The notes under the pieces were generated by a model. It ran no database searches. It was not told the DNA's origin and saw nothing but the letters and a program-made list of their open reading frames with translations. Below, piece by piece: positions 1 through 13,039 of a stretch of DNA of 64,000 nt. A program made the position numbers and the translations under genes. How positions within the stretch are numbered: the first letter of the stretch is position 1; every line of letters starts with the position of its first letter. The DNA comes from Inia geoffrensis (lineage: Eukaryota; Chordata; Mammalia; Artiodactyla; Iniidae), in assembly GCA_036417435.1 (NCBI GenBank), contig CM070901.1, forward strand, positions 52,359,001 to 52,423,000, written 5' to 3'.

Positions 1-1724
1 GGTTGATTAGCATTCCTCTGGAAAGTGTGGCATTGAGATTCTAACTGAGGTCAATACTTCTAGATCTGTATGTGTGTGTGTGTGACAATGACAACTGGGC
101 CAGATGACCTCTTTCAGCCAGCCTCCGTCACCAGCACTTCCTGAAAGCCCTTGCACATATCAGTTTGTGCAGTGACAGAAAGCACCTAATTACCACAACC
201 CTCTAGCTTGTTCTGGTGGGAGAGCTTGGGCATACATAGAAAAAATACGTACACAAATACCTCTGAGTAGAAGTGACACTCAGAGAAACATTCACAAACA
301 AGCACAGTGTAGAAGGAACACAGACATGAAAACAACCAGTGGGCAGCTGGCTCAAGCTGTATAAATAGATCATATGCAAGGGTGGGAAAGAAACGCCTAC
401 AGATGTAAGGACCTTGTAAGCCAACGTAACTATCTGATGCATATTTCTTGTATCACCAACTTCATCCTAAGGTCCCCGAAGGCAGGGACTAAAACACACA
501 TCAGGTAGCTTTCTTGGCTTCTCATACTAAGACCTGTCAATAATAGGCACTATTGGCTGCTACTGAAGAGAATCCCATTTTGAAATCCAGTAGACCCCAT
601 GGAAGAGTATATGGTGAGGGTGTCTGGAGGGGTTCCTGCTGGAGGGCACTCAAGCACAGTTCTAAATGGGAAAAGGGCCTGGTTTGCTGAAGAAGACTGG
701 GGAGGGTGGTTCTGTGGGGGTAATGGCAAGTATACTGTGCAAAGTGCGAAGGGTAGAGGACGCGTGTGCAAGATTGGTAGGCAGCCTAGGGAAAGCGGGG
801 AATAAGAGGACAGCTGCTGGTAGACAAGAAGGGAGAAGAAGGATAAATATCATGAATGACCACCCCCACTGGAAAGGCTGCCTATATCAAGTGTCATAGA
901 GTACATTCCATGGAATCTGTGGCTGTGAGATGTGGTTGGGAATTTGTGAGCTTGTGTGTTAGGACCAAGAGGGGAAGTTGGAAGGTGATTACTTTGTAGG
1001 GTTCAATACGATTCCTCTAAGTTAATAAATTCATATCGAGGATCTAGTGGGGGCTCATACTATGCAAAAAGCTGGTAGATACAGTGACAACAGACATAGT
1101 CCCACCCCACCTAACCCTTGGGCTCTGCAAGAGTGGGAGGGCATCCGGTAAGAGGTTCAAACTCCACGAAGGGGACTTTTAGGAAAAGAAGCAATCAGAA
1201 GCTTCTTGAGTAGTCTGAGAAGGGAAATCACCTGCTCACATGATGCTTGAGGAAGATGGTTGAACATCAGAGTCCAGATTGGACTGTGGTGGGGGAAGGA
1301 CTCAAGCTGGGAGGTTGGCCCAGTGCTGCCACAGTGTTCAGGAAAGAGGAGCAGCATCTGGCCTTGAGTGAGGATAGAGACAAGAGAAATGACTACAAAA
1401 ATGTTTCCAACTCTGCTTTTATGTGGTGATGCTGAGAGATGAGAACAGAGAAGGGAGAAAGGCAGACATACAGCTTCTATCCTTCCAACATGAATCTGCT
1501 GAGTGGGCCTTCTAGGAGCTGCTTACGAAGGGGCACAGGCCGGGAGTCTGAAACATGGCTCTACTTTTGGCTGTTGGACCTTGAGAAAAATATTTTTACA
1601 TCAACTTTGGCTTATTTATCTTAAATGACCTATGATATATGACAGTACTTTGGTGGGGAAAGTATGTAATAGATGACATCAATTAATGATATGCTAAATT
1701 ACATTATTGATGGCAATAAAGACA
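1..1724. other. Unique sequence, no gene recognised
   Basis: No recognisable gene or young repeat. There is a short (TG)n run near 70-84 and a possible weak L2-like patch around 465-560. Open frames here are short and lack any recognisable motif or splice context, so I leave them uncalled. Confidence 0.5.
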
Positions 1725-1925
1725 GATTTGTACACTGCTTTACACTTCACAAAGCATTTTTGCATGCGTTATTTAATCTCAGCCTTACCAAAACCACCGA
1801 GGTAAACACAATTATTTCATTCATATTTTATAACTGAGGAAATAGAGACTTGGAGTCTTGTCCTAAGGCCATAAGGGTAGTAAAGGGCAGAGGCAAGATT
1901 CAAATCCCCCCAGATCTTGGCCTTC
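1725..1925 (-). mobile_element. MIR SINE (ancient)
   Basis: Reverse complement of the MIR core and 3' part. The order is a 'tttacacttcac' stretch, an ATTTAATCTCA-type segment, 'ataactgaggaaatagagac', then 'ggcagaggcaagattcaaatcc'. It is strongly diverged, as expected for an element older than the placental radiation. Confidence 0.6.
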
Positions 1926-2394
1926 TGTACTTAGAGGTCTCACTTATTTATTAAATATCAACTATCACTTCTTGCTGCATGGAAGATAGCGTTAGATGAT
2001 GATGATGATTGTCTCAGGATGTCGATTCATCCCTCCATTTATTCATAATATGTCTTCACTGAAGCACATGTGAGGTGTACTGTGAAATGGTGTGTGTACA
2101 GGTCTGTTTCATCTGGGGCTGGCACTTTATCATTCCATTCAGGGAACAAGCCTCTGACAATTGGTTCAAGGACCCCTCCTTGATTAAGGCTCCCCTGGCT
2201 TCAAGTTCTCATACTCCACTTTTTTTCAGAACTCTGCTGCACTCTGCTCCTGCCATATGGTCTACGGTGTCTTCATTTTCATTTTCTCTTCATTTATTTA
2301 CTGTTCACTACATGTTTCTAGTACTTCTGCTGTAGAAGGCTCTGTGATAGATACATAGTATTTTGGGCAGGAGAGTACCAAAGCTAACATTTGT

Positions 2395-2456
2395 TATTCA
2401 GTCACAGTGCTAGGTCTGAACATGGTAGGCAATCAATAAATATTTGTTTGATTGAT
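2395..2456 (+). mobile_element. L2 LINE 3' tail fragment
   Basis: Contains the typical L2 terminal sequence: 'cacagtgctagg' followed by 'caatcaataaatatttgttt'. It is short and 5' truncated. Confidence 0.5.
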
Positions 2457-2804
2457 TAAGATTCCCAGATTGAGAATCCACATGGTTGGGAGATGCCAAA
2501 ATGAATCTCCTAAAAGTACGCCCAGTAAACGCGGAGAGTGAAGTCCAGAGCAGCTGCAGTGCTGTCTGGGGGCATTTTCCCGTGATCCCTGTAGTCTACA
2601 AGCCTACCCTTGACCCTCCTCTCATTCTGTAGCTTCAGAGCTGAAACAATTGCAGTCAGAGCGTATAAACTCACCGTATTCTGTACTGGGGAAAATGGGA
2701 GACTTTGGCTTTTTAAAGTTTTGTGAACTAGATCTTAATTCAGCAGGGAAGATGTTAAGAAGCAATAGAAAAAAAAAAAAGAAATTTATTGTTGTTATTT
2801 TTAC

Positions 2805-3000
2805 TTGCATCCTGTTTCTGGCTGTGCCACTGCCTTGTGAAGGGGCCTTGGCACATATGCGGCTTTTGAGTGCCAGTTTTCCCATCTGTAAAATAATCCC
2901 CATCCTTGATCCTCAGCTCACAGGGGTGCTTGGAAGCCCAGGAAGGTAATGTCTATGTTGTGCTTTCAGGATCCTCGACAAAAGGCATTGTAGAAATAAA
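2805..3000 (+). mobile_element. MIR SINE fragment
   Basis: Degraded MIR: 'gtgccagttttcccatctgtaaaat' resembles the MIR core segment, followed by a region corresponding to the MIR 3' part. Family assignment is by eye. Confidence 0.45.
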
Positions 3001-3940
3001 GGCAATCACTCCTATTAGAGTGTACACTGTGGTCCAGAAGTGTGTTTCATGCCCTGTCCCCTTTCCTTGTGTCTCCTTGCCCTAAAGTCTTCCCTCTGCA
3101 TGTCCCCACAAGCACAACTGTTCTGATCTACCCTCAGTCAGATTAATTGAACAAGATCCTTTGAAATCCCATCTAGTTTGCCCAGCCTGCCTGTCTTTCA
3201 GGGCTTTCACAAGCTCTTCTCTTTATTGAGAAAGAGAAAAAGCTATCACTTGGAATGGCAAATCCTTGGTTCCCTTATCAGGCCAGCTTTTCTCCTGAAG
3301 GGTCCCCTTGCCCCTCAGGCAAGCTCATCTGAAACTCCCTTCACACCATGATGGCTGGACCAGGACTCTCCAGTGTAGTTGCCTTGGCAACAACTTCCGT
3401 TTGATGCAAGTGCAGATTAGTGTTGGGTCATTGTTGTTTTCTCCTCTGCCTCATAGTACAAGAGAGGCAAATAAACTGTGGATTAGGTGAAACAAAGGAA
3501 GTAGTCCAGTGAGTGATAGGAAGAGGGGAAGAGCAGACACAGAAAGCCTTGAGAAAGAGCACAGCTGGGCCTTTGGAACCTACTGGGTAGTTAGACATTT
3601 AACCAAAACCATTAACTCCAGGAAGTGATTTATCTAGAGTGAGTTCAAGGCAGGTATGTAGAGCCCTTGACACGGACCAATTCCTGTGAGGATCATAAGA
3701 AGAGGGGGCTTCATAGGCAGAGCTGAATATCTCCTCATGGTAGACTGTACAGCCACACTTGGTATATTTTTCTCATCCTCAAGGAACTTAAACTTTGGGA
3801 ATCCACTGACATTTACTGAGGCCTGCTTGGAGGTAGGCCCTGTGGTGATTGGTTTTTTAATAGCATTTTTTTTGTTTTTGCCTTACATGCAAATTGTGTG
3901 CAATCCCTCACTGCACAGTTTCCAGCAGACAACTGTGGGG
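3000..3940. other. Unique sequence, nothing recognised
   Basis: No repeat or gene recognised. The open frames at 3308-3490 and 3686-3949 carry no known motif. Confidence 0.4.
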
Positions 3941-3943
3941 TTT

Positions 3944-4215
3944 TTTTAACTTTTATTTTATATTGGAGTATAGTTGGTTAACAATGTTGTGTTAGTCTCT
4001 GGGGAGCAATAAAATGATTCAGTTATGCATATGCATGTATCTATTCGTTTTCAAATACTTTTCCCGTTTAGATTGTTACATAATATTGAACAGAGTTCCC
4101 TGTGCTATACAGTCGGTTCTTGTTAGTTATCTATTTTAAATATAGTGGGGTGTACATGTCAATTCCAAACTCCCAATCTGTCCCTCTCTTCCACCCTTCC
4201 TCCCCGGTAACCTGT
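3944..4215 (-). mobile_element. LINE-1 3' end, antisense, 5' truncated
   Basis: A T-rich start (the reversed poly(A) tail), then 'attggagtatagttggttaac' and 'ttccctgtgctatacagt', which are the reverse complement of the cetartiodactyl L1 3' UTR also seen at 14087-14290 and, in sense, at 21440-21650. It is more diverged than the L1s at 14-31 kb. The right (5'-truncated) boundary is approximate. Confidence 0.75.
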
Positions 4216-4599
4216 GGTTATTAGTACAATTTGGCAAAAACCTTCCCTCGTGTCCACATAGCACACATTATCCTTAACACACTATTCAAGTGGTTTTACT
4301 TAACATTAGCATGGTATTTATTCCTGTTTTTATTTTTAATTTTTCTTTATTTGAGAGGATTTGGCATCACTGTACAAGAAAAGACAACTTAAAGATTCGT
4401 GAGTTTGAGAGAAAGGAGCATTCTGACCCATTTCAATTGTTAAGCTTTGATACCCATATATGTAAGTGACTGTTTATCCTTTGTGTTGGCATCAAGTACA
4501 ACTCGTACATTACACCAAGAGCAAGGTAGATTTCGTAGGTATTAATTCGTTTTAACGTCTATCACAGATTCAAAATAATATACATGTAGAAACTTCATC

Positions 4600-4740
4600 C
4601 TTTTATTCATTCATTCACTCACCAGCTACTTACTGGATTCTGATGATTTGCTGAGCACTGTGCTAGACAGTAGAGGTATATCAGTAGAGAAGACAAGAGA
4701 ACATCTCTGCTAGCACATAGATGTCATATTCTTTTCAGTC
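4600..4740 (-). mobile_element. L2 LINE 3' end, antisense
   Basis: Begins 'attcattcattcactcaccag' and continues 'gagcactgtgctagacag'. This is the reverse complement of the L2 terminal region (mature form: 'cactgtgctagg'). Diverged and partial. Confidence 0.5.
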
Positions 4741-4869
4741 CCATAATCAAGGTTGGTGCTCACATAAGTGCTTCTGTATTAGCACAAAGGTTAGACGGAG
4801 GACATAGAGGTGCCGCACCCAAACTTTACCAAACGATTATACAACTTTAGAGACGAAAGTGCCTTCGGA

Positions 4870-5490
4870 GACCATCATCTCCACCCTCCATTTAAAGCAA
4901 GAATTCCTGTCTCAAACATCCCCTGGAGATGGGCACCATCTTCCACCCATCCCTCATACATCACTTCTTATCTAGCAGCAGCTCCACCTCCGGAACTTTT
5001 CCCAAATCTGTCCCCTACGTCTTTCACCTGTCTCACTCCACTGGCCTCCTAGCAGGCCTCCCTGCCTCCGTTCTTTTCCTCCTCCATGATTCATTCTCCA
5101 CACTACTGAGAGAGTGAGCTTCTGAAAATGCAAATCAGCTCAGAGCTTCTCTGCTGAAAACCCTCCAAAGGCTCTCTGCACTCAAATTAAAATCTTAACT
5201 CTCCACTCTGCCCCAGAAATCCCTGCATGCTTAGACGCCCACCATCTCCTGGACCCCACTTTCCTGACATCCCAGCACAGCATTTACCATGACGTCAGGC
5301 ACAATGGTTTGACTGCTTATTTTCTGTTACTGCCCCCAAACCACCACACACGCAAACAAACATACACCAACACACACCGGACACACATTAAAAACTAAGC
5401 TCCTTGGCAGCCAGTAGTTTGATTTATTCACTTCTACTTATAAACGTGTTTCACACAGTAGACATTCATAATTATTTGTTGAATTTTTAA
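4870..5490 (+). mobile_element. L2 LINE 3' half
   Basis: Runs through successive L2 landmarks: 'cctccatgattcattctcca', 'gaaaatgcaaatcagctcag', 'aaaaccctccaaaggctctc', 'ctcctggaccccact', and near the end 'ttatttgttgaattt'. It is old and interrupted by a CA-rich patch near 5340-5390. The full CRE-type octamer TGACGTCA at 5290-5297 falls inside it. Confidence 0.6.
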
Positions 5491-7690
5491 AAATTGGTCT
5501 CTTTAGCACCTCTATGAATGACAGGGAACTCTCTGTATAAGCGTCCTCCAATGTATATATTATTCTAATGTTTTGTTTAGTTTTTTCTTACATTGTGCAA
5601 AATTTTCTATCCCTGTAACATCCACCCATTGGACTTTGTTCTGTTACATGAAATTAATCCATTTCTTATCCATGTAAACTCTTTAAATGCTTCATGTAGC
5701 TTTTATGTCTCACCACATTTTCTGTTTTCCAAGCTAAACTCACAGTTCCTTTAACCATTTGAGCTGTGTTGACTTTCAAATCCTTGTCTCTCTTGCTTCC
5801 TTTTCTCTTAAAAGCTACCAGTTTGCTTTTTTCTCTCTTAATGTGTGGTGACTGGTTTAGTTATATATCACTGTTACCCAGGGAGGACAGGATGAGCCAA
5901 TTAACAGGAAACATTTGGCTGGTGAAACAGAAACTTGGTCCAATGTTATAAAATGTTTAGCGATCACTTACATGAAACTAGTTTAATGTCTGACCAATTA
6001 AACCCAATTGAAGGCTCTCCTCTGCCAAGCCAAGTACACTTTCCATTGGATTTTGAGCAATGAACCAAAGTGCATATTAGTGAAAAGAGGTGAAACTAAT
6101 TCTCCGTTCTTAATCTCTCATAATACAGGCTGGTCCTCAATAAATATGATATCAAAATAATTATAATAAGATTATGTGGAATCTAAGACATGGTAATTAA
6201 TGAAGAAGTATTTGAACTGTCAGTGGTATCTTGAGCCCTTAAGGGAAAAATAATAACCTGACAATATAAGTGAAATATGAGATCAACCAATTAATTAGCA
6301 GAATAACTTAATCTGATGCTCTGAAAGTAGGCCAATTAAAATGCACTCTTACTATTTAACATTGATTAAGCAAGGTGCTAGATCCTGAACACAGTTTGAA
6401 AATAGACCTTATTTCTACCTTCTGGGGACCTAAAGCTAATTTAAGTGGTTGTATATAAAAGGACAGAGGAACAAGAGGTGTGGTGTTGTCTTGATTTCCT
6501 GTTGGAGCTCCTTGCTCTAGTACTGGGCAGTAAGGAAGCACTGTGACCACCACGACATTCTTCCAAACTTCTCACTCCCTCTCTAGCCTCCTCCTCCTTC
6601 TAACCTTCATTGGAGGGTGGGAGGAATCAATCTGAGGTCAACTGAAGGCCAAAGAAATGAGTTTTAAAAAAAGCTTTCCAAAAAATGCAAAATTTCCTAC
6701 GCTTGAGATAGTGGAAAAGAGGAACCCGGTATCATTAGTGCCTTTGATAATTCTTTAGGAATAATTCATTGGGTATTAATGAAAGAACAACAACAATAAA
6801 TACAAAAAACTGAAACCATCTTGCCTTCCAGCACACTTAAGGGAACACTCAAATTTAATGATGGTTGATACAAAGATAAACTACAAAGTAGCCCATTAAC
6901 TGTTCATTTAACTTTAATGAATTCTGATCTCTGGAATAAAAAATAATAATATAAATGTATTTATAATTTGCAAAGAGTTCTTTAACCTCTTGTGAGCCTT
7001 CTCCTTGTGAAATATTTAAGTTTTATGGTCTCCTCTCCAACACCTTGCTTATGTATTGGATGATCAGTATGTTGGTGTCATAATGCTGTCCCTGAAAAGA
7101 AAATCCTCCATTCCTTCCCTCTCATGAGAAGAATACACAGGAGAAGGACCTCCCTCTCAGTCTCTCTTCTGGATTACGAGCATCCCATTGGGGTGCACTT
7201 TGAATAGCTTTTGTAGCAATTCAAGTAGGTATGCTGACAAGACATCCTCTTGTCTTCTCGTTGGGAACCATTGGCATTTATATATATAGAAGATGTTGGG
7301 GAGACCTGCTTTGGCTGGAAACCAACCAACTCTGAATCAAATGAGACTCACCCTAAGGCTTAGGACTGACAAACGTCATGCTTCTGTTAGAGTATTCCAT
7401 AATGTAATAAACAATAATGGATGCTAATTTGCTGAAGGTTATTGTAGGTTGTTCAAACACGATAATTATTGTGCTTAAACACAAAAGAGTTCTGCACTCA
7501 CCTTCTAAAACGATTACCAATTCACCAGCATCTATCCACATTCTACCTGTGTATCCATGAGTCTAGGTTAAGAAGTATGAGTATTTGCCTAAACTAATGG
7601 CACCGTCTACAGCTTGACTTGATTTCTCAGTGCATATTTACATGAAAACAGGATGATAATACTATGATGATAAAGCTATGAGTAATTGGA
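5490..7690. other. AT-rich unique sequence; part looks conserved
   Basis: No gene or repeat recognised. The part at about 5960-6380 is rich in AATTA/CCAATTA-type words and free of repeats, which is the texture of vertebrate conserved non-coding sequence. This is an impression, not a demonstration. A short exon-like open segment on the minus strand at 7502-7546 is discussed in the findings. Confidence 0.35.
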
Positions 7691-7699
7691 TTCCTACTA

Positions 7700-7860
7700 A
7701 AATTTACTAAAGCTAAGTGCTTTCCGTGCATTGTTTTATTAAATCCTCACAACCTATGAGGTAGACGTTATCATTAATTCCCATGTTGTAGAGATAAACT
7801 TGAAGCCTGAAAATGAAGTACTATGGTAACTGGCAGAAGAAAAAACACATCTTCAAGTCT
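7700..7860 (-). mobile_element. MIR SINE, antisense
   Basis: 'attaaatcctcacaacctat', 'gaggtagacgttatcat' and a decayed 'gagataaacttgaagcc' follow the order of the reverse-complemented MIR 3' half. Confidence 0.5.
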
Positions 7861-7869
7861 GTCTGGTAT

Positions 7870-8790
7870 GAATTTCTCTTCTCTGAACCTCTATGCTTTA
7901 TCATTCCCTTGGGAATAATGTGCCAGCATGTGAAGTTTATAATCATTGCTTGGACATACATGGTTTTAATAAATTAAATGTTATTGTTCTACCTAATGTA
8001 CACATCAGCCCTTGTGTCCACTGACTTAATCTCCCCTTATAATCTTTACATGCATTGTATACTTGATTATTGTAACAATTTTACAACAGAGACCTAAGGG
8101 TATTGAGCAACTCCACGGCAAACACTCTTTCTCTGCTGTGTTCATGGTCACATTTGCACTATGCTCCCAATCACCTAATTAATTTTGTTTACTTATTTAA
8201 AATTTTACATTATTTTTCTCATCGGACCAGTCTGAAAATATCAATGTGTACCTTTACCTCTGCTCAGAAAGAAGAAATAGAAAAGAAAATGGAGTAGGGG
8301 TTCCTTTTGTTGTTGTTGTTGTTTTGACAGTTGCAATGTATCACTTTCTTTGTCCTGAGGGCTAAAATAATGTTTGAAATTGTAGCAAATTCGCATCTCA
8401 GAGCCAAATCTATCTTCCTCTGTAGTTTTGTACTCTTCCTTGTCGTCTCCCATTTACTTAGGTTTGCAAAGTTAAAGTCTGGATCCCCCAAGTAAACTGT
8501 CCAAAAGCCCCTCTCTACCTTAGATCCCTAACCCAGCAACCGCAAACCAAACAGCCCCAGGGAAGGTTTTGTCTGCCTGTTTTGTACCTGATGCTCTTGA
8601 ACTAAATATTTCTTACTCCTCTAAAGGGAAAGTCTAGGGCACATGTGTTATGGAACATGGAAAAATTCATCTGTGTATTCCTTGGGCTAGTGAGGTAATA
8701 GTGTATTCAGCTAATAATGGGTAACTTATCCTGTGATTGTCTCCATTCTCCGACCCTGTTGGTGGAGAGAAATTATGAATTAATAATCAG
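7870..8790. other. Unique sequence with a short (GTT)n
   Basis: No gene recognised. A small (GTT)5-type triplet run lies near 8307-8324. Confidence 0.4.
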
Positions 8791-8799
8791 AAAACCTTG

Positions 8800-9160
8800 A
8801 TGACTGATGAAATGTGGGAGACAAGGGAGAAAGAGGAGTCCAAAATGATGGGCATATTGAACTTTGGTTCCTGGGAGAATGACGATGCTATTAACTGGAG
8901 TAGAGAAGTCAGAAGGAGGAGCCACAAGGGATGAAGGGAGGAGGGAAAAGAAATGATGAATTCAGCTATAAAATTGTTGGGTTTGAGGTGATGCTGGAAA
9001 ATCAAGTACCAAGTGTCCAGCTGGCAGTTGGAATGGTAGAAGCAGAATTTAGGGAAAAGGTTCTGGTAGGAGATAAAAATGTGAAGGTCATGTGTATAAA
9101 AATGGATGACATCTCTGGGGTAGAGAAGAGGAATGAGGCTTGAACCTTGAGAAATACACT
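8800..9160 (-). mobile_element. L2 LINE internal segment, antisense
   Basis: Purine-rich sequence with landmarks typical of reversed L2: 'gacaagggagaaagaggagt', 'gttgggtttgaggtgatgct' and 'gtccagctggcagttgga'. The 126-codon open frame on the minus strand (8787-9167) falls inside and is treated as an accidental frame. Confidence 0.45.
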
Positions 9161-9169
9161 TAAACAAGC

Positions 9170-12100
9170 CGCCAACACAGAAAAGCCTGTTAGGAAGTTA
9201 GAAAAGGAATGGACCATGAACAGGAGAGTAAATAGAATAGTGCCATGTGTTGGAATTCAAGGAATGATAATGGGTTTTTTTCTGATAAGGCTGTGGGGAT
9301 TCAATCAGACTAAATGTGTTGAAGCAATTCATAAGCTATCAAATGCTATACCAGGTTTACTTATAAAGTTGTTATTTAAAACCAACATTTGATGAGGAAA
9401 TGGAACATATTGAAAGAGATAGCATCAGAACCTCTAAGACCCAGTGAGGAAACTCCAGCAAAACACACACCTTACAACTAAATTGAACCATATAAAGAGG
9501 CCACTTATTTTGTCATAGAAAATGACCCTTTAGTATGATCCATTCTAATAACTTTATCATGGTTCCCCAAACCCACTCTGATGAACTTGGCCACATTTGA
9601 GCTTTAGGAAGTGGTTTTACCTCATCCAGACCCTTTTCCTTGGCCCCCACCTTGGTACCTCTGGTCATTCTACCTGCGGTCTTCTGAGGGATGGAGAGTG
9701 GACATGGCTGATTAGAGTTACACAGCCCAGTAGCCACAAGCGTTAGATCAAAATCTATCCTCCTAACTTCCACGTGGTCCACTCTTTTGACCTCCCTCTC
9801 ATACCCTTTCTCTGAGCTCAATGAGCATAGATAGTCAAGAAATCAAGACTCTCAAAAGTAATGACTCTGACTCTTTCCCCAAAATGATCATAAGAGAAAA
9901 ATCCTCAATGATCTAATATACTGGGTATGCCCTTACCACCACAGGGCAGACAACCAGATAACCTGGAGGTACAACTTGAACAGGGGAAGGGTTAAGATCT
10001 GTCATCATTCTGATTGACATGCAGACCCTCCTCCACGGTCTGGTGAGTTTTATGGTTAGACTGAAGCAGAGCACCAAGGGAATTGCTTCAATTATGCAAA
10101 TCAGTGACCCAATTAAGAACTTCCTTTTGTACACAGAGTCCCAGCATTTGCACACCTGGTCAGTTGTTCAAATAACCAAATTTTACTTGGTCTCATTAAT
10201 ATGTAATCCTTAAAATGCATTTTCACCCAACTAATGTGGTCTCTGCAAATGGAATTCTTCCCAAATATGTAAGTGACTCCAAGTAGTTTTAAAAGTTTGA
10301 AAAGCACAGTAAGTACCTTGTCCATACCTGTTGATCATTAATAGAAGTTCTACAAAATGGAAGTCAGCAGAGAGAACCATTAAAGTGCCAATGGGGCAAT
10401 TACAGACTGCCAGCCTGACTCTCCCTGTCATTCTGCATGATTGCTGCCCCTTTGCCAACTCCACAGCAGTTTGAGGGAGCTGAAATATATTCTTGGTTCT
10501 TTGGCATGGTTTCAGGGAAGGGAGATATTCCAAGCCACAGCTTTATATCCAGGATGACACGCAAGTGGTTGAGATAATGCTTGGTTATTCAGAAAAATTA
10601 AGCCTGGCCTTATATGTGTCCTTTGAAATGACCATTGGTTTCCGACTTTATCTTTGCCTTCTCACGTCAGTTTCTTATAATACTCACCCCACCCCTCCCC
10701 CATGGATGCTTCTTTCCAGAAATGCAATTTCATGTGGAAAATGTGAAAAGAATGTGGCAGCGGTTGATTGCCAGGGAAGGCAGTTGCCTCTGCCTTTCTC
10801 TTCTTAGAGATACAGTAATAAAACACCAGTGAGAGTTTTCATTTTAAATAATCAGAGAGAAAGATGCATGTGTGAAGAAATTGATATAATGTCAGATATG
10901 TAATACAAAATACCATAATTATATTAAAAACTGTATATACTTTAAATTTATATACATTTAATATTATATATATGGTACCTATTTTATTTCAATGTACAGT
11001 CTTAGGAAAACCCAGCAATATACTTAGAAAATTGAATGCTAATTTTTAAAATGCCTATAAATTTTGCACCTATGGGATACTTCAGAAAGTTAATTTTCTC
11101 CACAGACTGTGGTAATTTTAACAAGAATATCCTAATATGACTCAGATGACTCATGAACAACTTCCATGTATTGAAAATTGGGTTTGAAATAGGATTTGGG
11201 GCTGTCGTTTTCATAAATGAGATTATATTTTGTGCACATAGTCCCATTTTAATAATTTTTAAATCTGAAATTAATAAAAAAAACTTCATAGAAATTTTTT
11301 AAGGGAAAAGGCACCGCTTACCTTCATCTGATTGCTTTACTTTATGTAATTCCCTTAGGTCTTCATCTAGACATTGCGTCTTTTCAGCAGCCATTTTGCT
11401 ATTACTTTGTTAATGTGTTTTATGAAGACAGCAAAGCTAAGTGTATAGATTTACTGCAGGCTGAAAGTGGCCTAGCAAGTTGTCTGGCAAGTAGTAGCTT
11501 GTTTCTGAAAATATCATAATTATTCTTTGTGGCTGTAAAGAACTTGTTTTGTCTACATTTGTTTATTAATCATTTCAATTTTTATAATAAGCAAGTACTT
11601 ATTTGTGAGGTTTGGGCTGAGATCACTAGACTGCTAAGAGAATAGATGACTGTTCTCTTTTCCTGAAGGTCAACGACATGATTGGTAGACCTGCCTCCAT
11701 GTCAGTCATTGCTGCAGATGAAACAAGGATGAGTTGAAGGTAGTAACCAGGCTCCGGGAAGAGAATACTTGTATGGGATTAGTTTCTCAGTCTTAATACA
11801 CCTTTATTTTAACAATGTATGTGACATAAAGCAGCCTGCCATAGATGGCCTGTAAAGTGTGCCTTGTTACTTCCATCCTCTCTGCTTCAAAATTCCTCCA
11901 CTGGCCCTTCTCTCAGGATGGGTTCAGGTCTTCCCAGGCTCTGGGCATGCATACTATTGGATGTACCACCTCAAACCATCTCAAACCTGTTTGTCTATTA
12001 TGTATGTATTTAATGCACCCACACCCCACATGAAATCACATTTACACAAGATTATAGAAGACTTGATTTGAATTTTTGTTGACTGTTCGATATAATAACA

Positions 12101-12440
12101 TTTGTAGATGCTTAAACATTTATTATTTTTGCTTTTCGGTTTTTTCATATTTTGGAGGGATTTTTGTTTGTTTGTTTTTTGGTCTCAAATATTTTTGAAA
12201 CCCTTGGGAAACATGTAGATCCTAGATACTGAGCCCAGAAGTCTTCCCTTGTCTCCTATCTTAGAAGAAAAGTATCATTCCTGCTGACCAAGACTAGCCC
12301 CTTCTCTTATGCCTTTAATCCTAGCCCTGGTTCCCATCAACCAGCATTTAGAGGTCTACCGTATGACTGACTGCATAACTGGAAACAATGATAATGTAGA
12401 GTGAGAATTCCTATACAAGAGAGAGGGCAGAATCAATTTT
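9170..12440. other. Unique AT-rich sequence, no confirmed gene
   Basis: No repeat family recognised except possible decayed pieces. Two exon-like segments lie back to back near 11.3-11.7 kb: minus strand 11322-11394 with ATG and a GTAAGC donor, and plus strand 11669-11739 with a good polypyrimidine acceptor. They are described under findings and are not called as genes. Confidence 0.35.
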
Positions 12441-12449
12441 TCTTAGGAC

Positions 12450-12600
12450 GTGGCTTAGGATGATTTCACAGAGGAGGTGGCATTCATGCTGAGCCTCATG
12501 GATGAATTGGAATTGGCTAGATGGAGGAGAGTGGGGGCAGGGTAGACATTCCAGACAGAGAAACAGCCTTGGCAAAAGCATAGCTTTCTCCTAGATCTTG
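12450..12600 (-). mobile_element. L2 LINE fragment, antisense
   Basis: 'gaggaggtggcattcatgct', 'gagcctcatggatgaatt', then 'gacattccagacagag' and 'ttggcaaaagcatag' reproduce the order of the reversed L2 3' third. Confidence 0.5.
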
Positions 12601-13039
12601 GTCTGTAAAGTATCTCTACCTTCCTCATTTTCAAGGACTAGAGACATTGGGCAAGTTTCATTTTCCTTCTACTTCTCAGGCTGCCCTTTCTCTGGACGTT
12701 AATTTACACCTACCCCCATGATATGACATGTTGCCTTCTAGAGCCTGATCTTGTCTTCTTCTTTTCTTTCTCTTCATATTCTCCCTCAGTAATCTGAGCT
12801 TTCTCAAGGCTATAAACCATAACCTTTTGTAGAATGCTAACCTAAATCTCCAGGGCCATACTTTCTTCTAAACTAAGGGTGTTTTGTTTTGTTTTCATTT
12901 GTATGATGGGCATCTCTGTGCATCCCAAACTAAGCATATAATTCTTCCACAAAAGTCTACTCTTTGTTCTGTGTTCCTTATTCCCATTACTATGAGGAGA
13001 TTTTCTTGGGCATCCCTGCTTGGCCCACCACATCCTTCA

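Noticed and set aside
5290..5297. Full CRE octamer TGACGTCA
   Set aside because: Isolated and inside a decayed L2, with no promoter context. Expected by chance in windows of this size.
10093..10107. 15-mer tatgcaaatcagtga (containing octamer ATGCAAAT) repeated at 52209-52223
   Set aside because: The flanks do not match, and a related word also occurs in L2 (5128-5142). Probably coincidence or a tiny repeat scrap.
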